From contig JAMPGR010000002.1 of NCBI GenBank assembly GCA_023663805.1, positions 1 to 64,000 of the forward strand: a stretch of DNA of 64,000 nt. Direction: 5' to 3'. Positions 1 to 7,811 of this stretch are shown in pieces (within the stretch, counting starts at the first letter, position 1; each line of letters opens with the position of its first letter). A program made the translations under genes and the position numbers. Under the pieces are notes generated by a model that worked only from the letters and a program-made list of their open reading frames with translations, made no database searches and was not told where the DNA came from. This stretch comes from Clostridium sp. (GTDB lineage: Bacteria; Bacteroidota; Bacteroidia; Bacteroidales; Muribaculaceae).

Positions 1-348
1 CATCTGGAGAGTGTTGTATTTGTGGCTGAGATACATGTTGGTGATTCCGGTGCGCCGGGCAGTGTGGCTCGTGACACATTCGTAGCGCGGCACTATCACA
101 TTGCCGTTCAAGTCGTATTCGGGTTCTTTGCCGGCTTTCATAAATGCCTCCTTCTGCTTCATTGTCAGCTTGGTCACCACCTTCTCTTTCAGCGTCGGCA
201 CTGTCTCAGACAAATCTTTCAAAATCCCTTTGATATATCGGTTCAGCACTTGCTCGTTGGCTTTCGGTATGTTGTAGCCATATTTCTCGCAGATAGCAAT
301 GAGGTTATCATTCAGCACCGGAATGATAACACAGATAGCAGCGAGTCT
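1..348 (-). pseudogene. Tyrosine recombinase (integrase), C-terminal remnant, continues past the left edge
   Basis: Reading leftward from 348, an open frame without a start codon runs to the window edge. It encodes the middle and catalytic part of a Bacteroidota tyrosine recombinase: a helical stretch with NEQVLNRYIKGIL, then SHTARRTGITNMYLSH, which matches the HxxR box of the family (active-site His and Arg). The tyrosine nucleophile would lie beyond base 1. The frame is closed upstream by TAA at 349-351, exactly where a palindromic repeat begins (351-402), and no SAM-like N-terminal domain is seen further up. Base composition is clearly more AT-rich than the neighbours, which suggests transferred DNA. 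I read it as the broken 5' end of an integrase from a past element. A frameshifted continuation outside what I can see is not excluded. Confidence 0.75.
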
Positions 349-350
349 TT

Positions 351-402
351 AATCGCAGATTACGCAGAAAATTGTTTGCGAAATTTAGACCAATTCGCGA
401 TT
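351..402. repeat. Imperfect palindrome at the integrase breakpoint
   Basis: AATCGC at 351-356 is mirrored by GCGATT at 397-402, and the interior carries AGATTACGCAGA and TTTGCGAAATTT. The 12-mer AGATTACGCAGA occurs again near 31523, next to the large palindrome at 31542-31609. It appears to be a second, degenerate copy of that repeat family. Confidence 0.5.
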
Positions 403-463
403 AAACAGGCATGTTCCACCAGAATGGGAACATGCCTTCGAAATCGTTTTTCAGGATGTAGGG

Positions 464-856
464 TCAGGCGGTGACGACCGACTCGAGACGGCGGAGGGAG
501 GGATCGAGACGGGCACGGTCGGCGTCGATGACGACGCACTCTTTCAGCGTTTCGGGGAGGTCGACTCCGTCGAAACGCATGACGACAATCTTCTTGCCCG
601 AGCGGCATGCTTTCGCGAGGAGTTCCTCGTCAGAGGGATCGCGGAGCGAATTCTCTGTCAGGACATAGACCATCTGGCGGCTGGCGGCCAGAGCATCATC
701 TTCCGACAGCGTTTCGGCGTCGGTCACCGGCAGACGGTCGACACTGCGGTCGAAAGTTGTCATGCCGCGGTCGCGGAGATACTGCGAGATATACGAAACG
801 AGGTAGGTATCCTCGGCGTTCAGGTTGAAAAAAATATCGAAATCGTTGTGTTTCAT
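464..856 (-). CDS. Small stand-alone TIR-like domain protein
   Basis: 130 residues, essentially one domain. The start FDIFFNLNAEDTYLVSYI and LRDRGMTTF follow the TIR pattern (D-x-F-I-S-x-S-x-x-D, then helix and LRxxGxxVF). A middle strand, RQMVYVLTENSL, is followed by SDEELLAKA, where the catalytic glutamate of NAD-cleaving TIR domains would lie, and GKKIVVMRFDGVDLP matches the late TIR strand. No partner domain or membrane segment is present. It lies 43 bases downstream of murU on the same strand and may be read from that operon. On its other side is the integrase remnant. TIR domains cleave NAD+ or act as protein adaptors; with no attached sensor, the role here is open. The assignment rests on pattern recognition and the sequence is divergent. 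Confidence 0.6.
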   Translation of the reverse strand: MKHNDFDIFFNLNAEDTYLVSYISQYLRDRGMTTFDRSVDRLPVTDAETLSEDDALAASRQMVYVLTENSLRDPSDEELLAKACRSGKKIVVMRFDGVDLPETLKECVVIDADRARLDPSLRRLESVVTA

Positions 857-899
857 ACCGGTGGTATTTTTTTATATATTACCAACAATCGAAACCGCG

Positions 900-1646
900 C
901 TATTGTTCGCACGCCTCGCGCGCCGCCCTGAGCGACTCCGGGCGGCCGATATCGAACCAGCGGTAGCGCTCCCACCACTGCAGGTAACTGCCGATTATCA
1001 GACTGTTGCAATTCGCGATATAGAAGTCCATTATCGAGAACGCCTCCCCCGGCTTCCACAACGCGATCTTGTCGAGCACATCGCGGTTGATTATATGAAC
1101 ACCGCCGAAAGCCCAGGGGGTCAGTCGCGAAGTGTCGGTCAGCGTCGGGGGACGCACCTCTGAGGTTGTCATGTTTTTCCAGCCGCGCATCCGGTTCGGA
1201 ATCTCGAACAACAGACGGCGGGAGGAATCGCGTGAATCGACAAGGAGGGTCACGTCGCGACAGAGTTCCGTTTCGTGGGCGCGGATCATTTCGCGCAACG
1301 AGACATCGGTCAGGATGTCGGCGTTGTGGAGCAGTATCGGGCCATATTCGCCGCGGAACAGCGGGGCGGCGGCTGCGAGTCCCCCGCCGGTATCGAGAAG
1401 ACGGTCTGTCTCGTCGCTGACGGTGACCTTCAGACCCGTAAAACGGTTGCTGTCGAGCCAGTCGCGGATCATCTGGCCGTGGTGGTGGACATTGACGACC
1501 GCCTCTGTAATTCCGGCATCTCTAAGATTCCGGAGAACATGTCCGAGCACGGGCTCTCCGCCGACTTCGATCAGAGCCTTCGGACAGGTGTCGGTCAGCG
1601 GACGCAGGCGCGACCCGACCCCGGCGGCAAAAACCATTGCTTTCAC
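900..1646 (-). CDS. murU: Sugar-1-phosphate nucleotidyltransferase, MurU-like (MurNAc-1-P uridylyltransferase)
   Basis: 248 residues. The N-terminus MKAMVFAAGVGSRLRPLT is the nucleotide-binding signature (GxGxR) of sugar nucleotidyltransferases, followed by PKALIEVGGEPVL (substrate Lys) and LLHNADILTD (metal-binding Asp region). Length fits the MurU group rather than the longer GlmU or RfbA types. It overlaps by 4 bases the upstream gene, which encodes an AmgK-like kinase. In Pseudomonas and Tannerella, AmgK phosphorylates MurNAc at the anomeric carbon and MurU converts the product to UDP-MurNAc, recycling cell wall and bypassing de novo synthesis. The pairing is the main reason for choosing MurU over a mannose-1-phosphate guanylyltransferase. 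Expected in the cytoplasm. Confidence 0.75.
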   Translation of the reverse strand: MKAMVFAAGVGSRLRPLTDTCPKALIEVGGEPVLGHVLRNLRDAGITEAVVNVHHHGQMIRDWLDSNRFTGLKVTVSDETDRLLDTGGGLAAAAPLFRGEYGPILLHNADILTDVSLREMIRAHETELCRDVTLLVDSRDSSRRLLFEIPNRMRGWKNMTTSEVRPPTLTDTSRLTPWAFGGVHIINRDVLDKIALWKPGEAFSIMDFYIANCNSLIIGSYLQWWERYRWFDIGRPESLRAAREACEQ

Positions 1647-3121
1647 AGCAGTTCGAATATATCTTGTTCACGATGGATCAGGCGGACCGAGACACGGCGT
1701 CCGCTGACCGCCCGGGCTAGACGGCGGGCGAGCAGGTCGGCGCAGTAGACCGAGCGGTGGCGTCCGCCCGTACAGCCGAAAGCAATCTGAAGTCTTGTGA
1801 AACCCCGTTCGAGATAGCGTTCGACCGACGGGGAAACCATAGCCAGGGCGCCGTCGACGAAGCGGTCACACTCGCCGTTGTCACACAGGAACGCGATGAC
1901 CTCGCTGTCGCGTCCGGTCAGCGGTTTGAAACGGTCGTAGCGGCCCGGATTGTGCATCGCCCGGCAGTCGAACACAAACCCTCCTCCGTTTCCGGAGAAA
2001 TCGACCGGGACACCTTTTCTATAGGAGAAACTGATGACGTCGACCGTCAGCCCGACGGAATCGGCCGGAGGAACGGCCTGGGGGTTGCGGCGCCGGAAGT
2101 TCTCCGCGACACGTTCCAGAGCCCCCCGCACGATCGGAAAATGACCGAGCACATCGGCCGGGAGCGACGCGAGCGACCCGACGGCCGCGGGTATGACCGA
2201 CAGGAAACGCGCCTTCCGCTCGACCAGGCCGCGGAAGCCGTAGGCACCGAGCACCTGGAGCGTCCGGAAGAGACGGTTCAGACCGACACCGGCGCGGAAC
2301 TCCCCTTCGGTCATTCCAGGCAGATATTCAGCCAGAGCGTCGCGGTAGGTTTCCATCAACTCGCGGCGCAACGCCCCGGGGAACGCCGCGCGGGTCTGGA
2401 AGACAAACGAAACGGCGTCGTAGAACGGCGAGCCCAGGCGCGCCCCCTGGAAGTCAATCAGCGTCAGGCGTCCGTCGTCACCGACCATCAGGTTACGGCT
2501 CTGATAGTCGCGCATGATCAGCGACTTCGGCGCATAGTCGTCTGCAAGCATATCGGCCAGGCGGGAGAACTCGTTTTCGAGGTCATCCTCGTCGAAGCCG
2601 TCGTCGAAGACCTTCAGGAACTCATATTTGAAATAATTCAGGTCCCACATAACACACCGATTGTCCATCGCCTCGCGGGGATAGCAGAGGCTCGTGTCGA
2701 GACCGTCGAGGCCGTCGAACTGAAATCGCGGGAGCATCGCGACAGCGTCCCTCAGCAGGGGCCGGATACCCTCCAGAGCGGAGTCGCCGCCACGGCGCGC
2801 CTCCTCGATCAGGTCGAAGAGCGAGCGTCGTCCGGCATCGGTCTGGAGATATGCCCGGCCGTCGGCCGACACTGCCAGCACTTCCGGCACCGGCAACTGT
2901 TTCGACCGGAAATGGCGGCTGAGGCGGATAAACGCCCCGTTCTCCTCGAAATTGTCGCCGAATGTCGCCACGACGGTCGTTCCGTCGGCCAGCGCGACAC
3001 GGCGGTAGCGGCGGGATGATCCCGCCTGACTGATTTTCTCTATCGAACAGATCGGGCCGTGGCTGAGGGTCAGGCCCGCCTGGCCACACAACTCCCGGAT
3101 CGTCGTTTCTTCCTGTTCCAT
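1643..3121 (-). CDS. amgK: AmgK-like sugar kinase fused to a RapZ C-terminal domain
   Basis: 492 residues in two parts. Residues about 1-345 are an aminoglycoside-phosphotransferase fold: catalytic loop MRDYQSRNLM (Asp near 205) and metal-binding LIDFQGA (Asp near 223), as in the MurNAc/GlcNAc anomeric kinase AmgK. Residues about 357-492 match the C-terminal domain of RapZ: FSYRKGVP, DCRAMHNPGRY, and FGCTGGRHRSVY near the end. In E. coli that domain binds the small RNA GlmZ and senses glucosamine-6-phosphate. The fusion places an amino-sugar kinase and an amino-sugar sensor in one chain. It is the first gene of an operon with murU (4-base overlap). A divergent promoter region shared with aroE lies just upstream; a CAAAATAA at 3148-3155 could be its -7 box. 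Confidence 0.8.
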   Translation of the reverse strand: MEQEETTIRELCGQAGLTLSHGPICSIEKISQAGSSRRYRRVALADGTTVVATFGDNFEENGAFIRLSRHFRSKQLPVPEVLAVSADGRAYLQTDAGRRSLFDLIEEARRGGDSALEGIRPLLRDAVAMLPRFQFDGLDGLDTSLCYPREAMDNRCVMWDLNYFKYEFLKVFDDGFDEDDLENEFSRLADMLADDYAPKSLIMRDYQSRNLMVGDDGRLTLIDFQGARLGSPFYDAVSFVFQTRAAFPGALRRELMETYRDALAEYLPGMTEGEFRAGVGLNRLFRTLQVLGAYGFRGLVERKARFLSVIPAAVGSLASLPADVLGHFPIVRGALERVAENFRRRNPQAVPPADSVGLTVDVISFSYRKGVPVDFSGNGGGFVFDCRAMHNPGRYDRFKPLTGRDSEVIAFLCDNGECDRFVDGALAMVSPSVERYLERGFTRLQIAFGCTGGRHRSVYCADLLARRLARAVSGRRVSVRLIHREQDIFELL

Positions 3122-3143
3122 TCTATTGTCGTTTCTGTTTTAT

Positions 3144-3175
3144 TTTGCAAAATAAACAAAAAAGATGTAATTTCG
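3144..3175 (+). promoter_or_regulatory. Bacteroidota -33/-7 promoter for aroE
   Basis: TTTG at 3144-3147, 20 bases, then TAATTTCG at 3168-3175, one mismatch from TAnnTTTG. The aroE start lies 18 bases further. The -33 box overlaps the probable -7 box of the divergent amgK-murU operon. Confidence 0.5.
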
Positions 3176-3193
3176 CAACCCTATCGACAATCT

Positions 3194-3967
3194 ATGGACC
3201 ATAACCAAAAGACCTACGGCCTCCTGGGCCGCAAACTCGGCCACTCCTTCTCCCGCCGGTTCTTCGCTGACAAATTCCGCCGCGAAAATATCGACGCACG
3301 CTATCTGAATTTCGAACTCGGGGATATCTCTTCTGTCAGGAATCTCGTCGCGTCTGACCCCTCGCTTTCGGGGCTGAACGTAACGATCCCATACAAGGAG
3401 ACGGTCATCCCATATCTCGATTCGCTCAGCGAAACGGCCCGGCGCGTAGGTGCCGTCAACACGATAATAATTGACCGGAAGTCTGACGGAGAAATCAGTC
3501 TTTGCGGCGACAACACCGACATCACCGGGTTCCGTATCGCACTGAAAAAAATTATCTTAGAAGCGGGATTCACGCCCGCCGAAGCAATCGTACTAGGCTC
3601 CGGCGGCGCCTCGAAAGCGGTCGTATATGCCCTGGCGCAGTCCGGTATCAAGTCGGCCGTCGTTTCGCGGATGCCCCGCGCCGGACAGACCGGATATGAC
3701 TCGATCGACCCCGGGACTGTTGACCGCTGTGGGCTCGTCGTCAACACGACTCCCTGCGGGATGTGGCCCGACACGGAGACCGCACCCCCCTTCCCCTACC
3801 CGCTCCTTTCCGGGCGACCCCACATCTGCTTCGACCTCGTCTACAACCCGGAGGTCACCCGCTTTATGGAACTATGCGCGGCCGAAGGCGCCGTAGTCTC
3901 GAACGGACTCGAAATGCTCCGACAGCAGGCTGTCGCATCGTGGCGACTCTGGAACGGCCGAACCTGA
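3194..3967 (+). CDS. aroE: Shikimate dehydrogenase
   Basis: 257 residues. AroE reduces 3-dehydroshikimate to shikimate with NADPH in aromatic amino acid synthesis. Seen: the substrate-binding start YGLLGRKLGHSFSRRFF, NVTIPYKETV with the catalytic lysine, GAVNTII, the NADP Rossmann turn VLGSGGASKAVVYAL, and NTTPCGM. I start at the ATG at 3194 because the protein then begins at the conserved core, just after a recognisable promoter. A longer in-frame start at 3059 would run into the divergent amgK gene. Single gene, no obvious operon partner. Confidence 0.93.
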   Translation: MDHNQKTYGLLGRKLGHSFSRRFFADKFRRENIDARYLNFELGDISSVRNLVASDPSLSGLNVTIPYKETVIPYLDSLSETARRVGAVNTIIIDRKSDGEISLCGDNTDITGFRIALKKIILEAGFTPAEAIVLGSGGASKAVVYALAQSGIKSAVVSRMPRAGQTGYDSIDPGTVDRCGLVVNTTPCGMWPDTETAPPFPYPLLSGRPHICFDLVYNPEVTRFMELCAAEGAVVSNGLEMLRQQAVASWRLWNGRT

Positions 3968-4171
3968 CGGCGAAAACCTTTTCGCGAGACAGGCGTTATA
4001 TTTTCAAACAACGGGACGGATTGCCACCCCGGCTACTAAAAAACACATTTATGACATAGAACAACGACAGAAAGAAAAACACAATTTAACAAGAGAGAGA
4101 TAGTTATTTACTGCAACCTCCGCGTTTCAGACTTAACTTGGTCATTTATCAACGTTAAAAAACTATTCAAG

Positions 4172-5323
4172 ATGAAAAAACTATTTGTTTTAGGTGCAGC
4201 AGTCATGGTCGGTATCTTCTCGGCCAGCGCACAACAGGAAGCGTTAGCGCGCACGAACTTCGGATCTAACTGGTCAGTCGGCGTTGAAGGCGGTGTCGCA
4301 ACCCCGATGAGCCACCATGCTTTCTTCGGCTCGATGAGAGGAGTCGTCGGTGTGAACGTCCACAAACAGATATCACCGACCTTCGGCCTCGGCGTCGAGG
4401 GACAGTTCGGAATCAACACCTCGTCGTGGTCACCCGTCAAGAGTTCGACGGCGTTTGACGCCAGTTACGTAGGGCTTTATGGAACAGCCAACCTCTTCAA
4501 CCTCTTCGGAGGATATCAGTGCGGCGGACGTGTCTTCGACATCGATCTCGTTGCCGGCGCAGGATGGGGCCACGACTACTACAACAAGGGTGCGGGTACA
4601 GACGACAACTACTTCGCAACCCGTACGGGTCTCAACTTCAACTTCAACGTCTCGCAGAACCTGACAATCGCCGTCAAACCCGCTGTCGTATGGGCCATGA
4701 CCAGCCACGGCTACAACTTCGACGGAATCAAGCAGACTTCCGCAGGCTATAACCGCAACAACGCCGCATTCGAAGTCATGGTCGGCCTGAAATATCGCTT
4801 CGGCGACGGTTTCCAGTGTGTCGAACCATACAACCAGGCTGAAATCGACGCCCTGAATGCCCGAATCAACGAACTCCGCGGCGACGTCGACGCTTCTGTC
4901 GCAGCCCTCGCCGCAAGCCAGGCCGAGGCCGCCGCACTCGCCGCACAACTCCAGGCATGCCAGAGCCGTCCGACCACTGTCGTCAAAGAGACAACCAACA
5001 CCCTGAGCAGCGTCCGCTATGTCTTCTTCAAGATCGGATCGTCGAAGATCACGGCTGACCAGATGCCTAACGTCGAGATGGTCGCCGCATATCTGAAGAA
5101 CCACCCGAACTCGAAGGTCGTCGTCAAGGGTTATGCATCGCCCGACGGAAACTATGATTTCAATGTCAAACTCGCTGCCGCACGTGCCGAATCGGTCAAG
5201 AACTCCCTGATCAAGAAATATGGAATCAAGGCCGACCGTATCACAGCCGAGGGCGAAGGCATAGGAAATATGTTCGCCGAAGAATCATGGAACCGCGTTT
5301 CGATCTGTACGATCGAAGACTGA
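4172..5323 (+). CDS. OmpA-family outer membrane protein, barrel plus peptidoglycan-binding domain
   Basis: 383 residues. Signal peptide MKKLFVLGAAVMVGIFSASA. Residues about 25-215 alternate polar and hydrophobic residues with many aromatics, as in an outer-membrane beta-barrel. Residues about 222-265 form an Ala-rich helix (IDALNARINELRGDVDAS). From about 275 there is an OmpA C-terminal domain: YVFFKIGSSKIT, VVVKGYASPDG, NFNVKLAAARAESVKNSL, TAEGEGIG. That domain holds peptidoglycan, so the protein should tether outer membrane to cell wall. The 204-base leader (3968-4171) holds no other gene that I can see. A strong terminator follows at 5421. Likely highly expressed. Confidence 0.9.
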   Translation: MKKLFVLGAAVMVGIFSASAQQEALARTNFGSNWSVGVEGGVATPMSHHAFFGSMRGVVGVNVHKQISPTFGLGVEGQFGINTSSWSPVKSSTAFDASYVGLYGTANLFNLFGGYQCGGRVFDIDLVAGAGWGHDYYNKGAGTDDNYFATRTGLNFNFNVSQNLTIAVKPAVVWAMTSHGYNFDGIKQTSAGYNRNNAAFEVMVGLKYRFGDGFQCVEPYNQAEIDALNARINELRGDVDASVAALAASQAEAAALAAQLQACQSRPTTVVKETTNTLSSVRYVFFKIGSSKITADQMPNVEMVAAYLKNHPNSKVVVKGYASPDGNYDFNVKLAAARAESVKNSLIKKYGIKADRITAEGEGIGNMFAEESWNRVSICTIED

Positions 5324-5420
5324 CGCCGGGCGCCATATCTGATGAAAAACACACAACCAAGCACAAAAAGCGCAATTTCAAAGAAAGACAAATTACATCT
5401 CTTGATTAAATAACGAAGGC

Positions 5421-5467
5421 GTTCCTGCTTCGACAGCCGGCCGGCAGTCGAAGCAGGAACTTTTTTT
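5421..5467 (+). terminator. Rho-independent terminator after the OmpA-family gene
   Basis: A perfect 14-base stem, GTTCCTGCTTCGAC (5421-5434) with its complement at 5447-5460, is followed directly by seven T (5461-5467). The T run also forms part of the -33 box of the uvrD promoter. Confidence 0.92.
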
Positions 5468-5496
5468 GTCGTCACGCAAAAAAATCGCTACTTTTG
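5465..5496 (+). promoter_or_regulatory. Bacteroidota promoter for the uvrD operon, almost leaderless
   Basis: TTTG at 5465-5468, 20 bases, TACTTTTG at 5489-5496: a perfect consensus. The uvrD ATG at 5505 is only 8 bases past the -7 box, so the expected transcript has almost no leader. Confidence 0.75.
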
Positions 5497-5504
5497 CATC
5501 ACCA

Positions 5505-7811
5505 ATGGAAAATTATCTCGACCAACTGAATCAGCAGCAACGCGAGGCAGTCGAATATCTCGACGGCGCCGAACTCGTCATCGCAGGGGCGGGCTCGGGA
5601 AAGACCCGCGTGCTGACCTACAAGATACTCCACCTGCTACACCAGGGCTACGAACCCTGGCGTATCCTCGCGCTGACATTCACGAACAAAGCCGCCCGCG
5701 AAATCCGCGAACGAATCGAAGCGATGCTCGGCCCGAACACCGCCCGCAACATCTGGATGGGGACGTTCCACTCGGTCTTCGCCCGCATTCTCCGCGCCCA
5801 CGCCGACCGTCTCGGTTTCAAACCGACCTTTACGATCTACGACACCGCCGACAGCCGCTCGCTGATAAAGATAATTCTCCGCGAACTCGGCCTCGACATA
5901 AAGACCTATCCGGTCTCGGCCGTCCACTCGACGATCTCGAAGGCAAAAAACCGCCTCGTCACCCCCGCCGACTACGCCGCCTCGGCCGACTGCGCCCGCG
6001 TCGACGCTAAAGCGCGCCGTCCACGAATGGCCGAAATCTACGCTATGTATGCCGAACGCTGTCATGTCGCCGACTCTCTCGATTTCGACGACCTGCTGCT
6101 CTACACCTGGAAACTCTTCCGCGACAACCCCGACATTCTCGAGCAATACCGGACCCACTTCCGCTATGTCCTCGTCGACGAATACCAGGACACGAACTAC
6201 GCCCAGAGCCAGATTATCGCCCAGCTGACCGAGGGGCGCCGCAACCTCTGCGTCGTCGGCGACGACGCCCAGAGCATCTACTCCTTCCGCGGGGCGAACA
6301 TCCGGAACATCCTCGACATGGAACGCCTTTACCCCGAGTTGAAGCAGTTCAAACTCGAACAGAACTACCGCTCGACCCAGAATATCATCAACGCCGCCAA
6401 CTCCCTGATCGACAAAAATAAAGACCAGATTCGCAAAACGATTTTCTCCCGGAACGACGTCGGCGAGAAGATACGCGTCGTCCGTTGTACGAACGACATC
6501 GAGGAGAGCGAGACCGTCGCCAACGCGATATTCCGCCGCCGCCACCAGACCCACGACTCGCTCGACGAGTTCGCCATCCTCTACCGTACGAACGCCCAGA
6601 GCCGCATGCTCGAGGAGAATCTCCGGAACCTGAACCTTCCCTACAGGATCTGGGGGGGCACATCCTTCTACCAGCGAAAGGAGATCAAGGACGCGCTCGC
6701 CTATTTCCGCCTCGTTGTCAACCCCGACGACGACGAGTCGCTCCGGCGGATAATCAACTACCCCCTGCGCGGAATCGGCGACACGACCCTCGGGCGGCTC
6801 GGCGAAGCGGCCGTCGAAAACCGGGTCTCGATATGGAGCGTCATCTCCGATCCCGCGAAATATGACTGGGCGGGAATACGGCAGGCCGCATGGCGAAAGA
6901 TCACCCCCTTCCGCGACATGATCTCCCGGCTCTCGTCCCGCGCCGGAGCCGACGGCGGGGATGCCTTCGAACTCGCAAAAGATATCCTCGACCACAGCGG
7001 AATGATCCAGGAGTTCGATTCAGAAACAACGCCCGAGAACATCTCCCGCCGCGAGAATCTCTCGGAACTTCTGAACGGCGTCCGCCAGTATGTCGACAAC
7101 CCCGCGACCGAAGACACGACCCTCGCAGGATTCCTCGGCCAGGCATCGCTCGCGACCGACCAGGACACCGACGGCCAGCAGGGTGAGCGGATTACCCTGA
7201 TGACCGTCCACGCCGCAAAAGGACTCGAGTTCACCAACGTCTATATCGTCGGGGTCGAGGACGAATACTTCCCCTCGCTGATGAGCTGGGATTCGATCGC
7301 GGCGATCGAGGAGGAAAGGCGGTTGCTCTACGTCGCGATGACCCGCGCGAAGAAATACTGCATGATGACCTACACGACGAAACGAAGCCGGAACGGACAG
7401 ATCGTCGAAGCCAATCCCTCGCGCTTCCTGACAGACATCGACCGCAGTCTGCTCGACGCTCCGCGGAATCTCGGAAGAGAAGGCCGGACCGCCCCGCTGC
7501 GACACTCCTCCGGCGGCTTCTCATCCGGACCCCGGATCCGGTTCCCCGAACCGGTACACAACCCCCTCCCCGCCGCACCCGCCGCACCCTCGATGCCCGC
7601 TCCCGAACCGATAGGCGGCGGCCGCTTCGAAATCCACGACATCAGCGAACTGGCCCCGGACATGCGGATCATCCACAACCGCTTCGGCGCCGGAACGATC
7701 CTCAGTCTCGACCCCGACCTGACCCCGGCGCGAATCACGGTCGCTTTCGACAACAGCGACACGAAGGTCCTGATCCTCAGTTTCTCACGTTTTCAAATCA
7801 TCCCGAAGTGA
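5505..7811 (+). CDS. uvrD: UvrD/PcrA-type 3'-5' DNA helicase (superfamily 1A)
   Basis: 768 residues from the ATG at 5505; an in-frame ATG at 5466 would lie inside the terminator and promoter. Motifs in order: Q motif LNQQQREAVEY, Walker A AGAGSGKTRVLTYKI, LTFTNKAAREIRER (Ia), VLVDEYQDTN (II), VVGDDAQSIYSFRGA (III), LEQNYRST (IV), MTVHAAKGLEF (V), LLYVAMTRAKK (VI). The C-terminus has a proline-rich linker and a short beta domain (HNRFGAGTILSLD), as in PcrA, where it touches RNA polymerase. It would unwind DNA in repair and remove blocks to replication. First gene of a seven-gene run; its stop overlaps the nspC start. Confidence 0.95.
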   Translation: MENYLDQLNQQQREAVEYLDGAELVIAGAGSGKTRVLTYKILHLLHQGYEPWRILALTFTNKAAREIRERIEAMLGPNTARNIWMGTFHSVFARILRAHADRLGFKPTFTIYDTADSRSLIKIILRELGLDIKTYPVSAVHSTISKAKNRLVTPADYAASADCARVDAKARRPRMAEIYAMYAERCHVADSLDFDDLLLYTWKLFRDNPDILEQYRTHFRYVLVDEYQDTNYAQSQIIAQLTEGRRNLCVVGDDAQSIYSFRGANIRNILDMERLYPELKQFKLEQNYRSTQNIINAANSLIDKNKDQIRKTIFSRNDVGEKIRVVRCTNDIEESETVANAIFRRRHQTHDSLDEFAILYRTNAQSRMLEENLRNLNLPYRIWGGTSFYQRKEIKDALAYFRLVVNPDDDESLRRIINYPLRGIGDTTLGRLGEAAVENRVSIWSVISDPAKYDWAGIRQAAWRKITPFRDMISRLSSRAGADGGDAFELAKDILDHSGMIQEFDSETTPENISRRENLSELLNGVRQYVDNPATEDTTLAGFLGQASLATDQDTDGQQGERITLMTVHAAKGLEFTNVYIVGVEDEYFPSLMSWDSIAAIEEERRLLYVAMTRAKKYCMMTYTTKRSRNGQIVEANPSRFLTDIDRSLLDAPRNLGREGRTAPLRHSSGGFSSGPRIRFPEPVHNPLPAAPAAPSMPAPEPIGGGRFEIHDISELAPDMRIIHNRFGAGTILSLDPDLTPARITVAFDNSDTKVLILSFSRFQIIPK

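Noticed and set aside
3968-4171. Riboswitch in the long leader of the OmpA-family gene
   Set aside because: No known aptamer pattern or strong hairpin with terminator could be recognised.
5637-6995. 452-codon frame opposite uvrD
   Set aside because: uvrD motifs cover the region in the right order; the opposite frame has no domain and no promoter.
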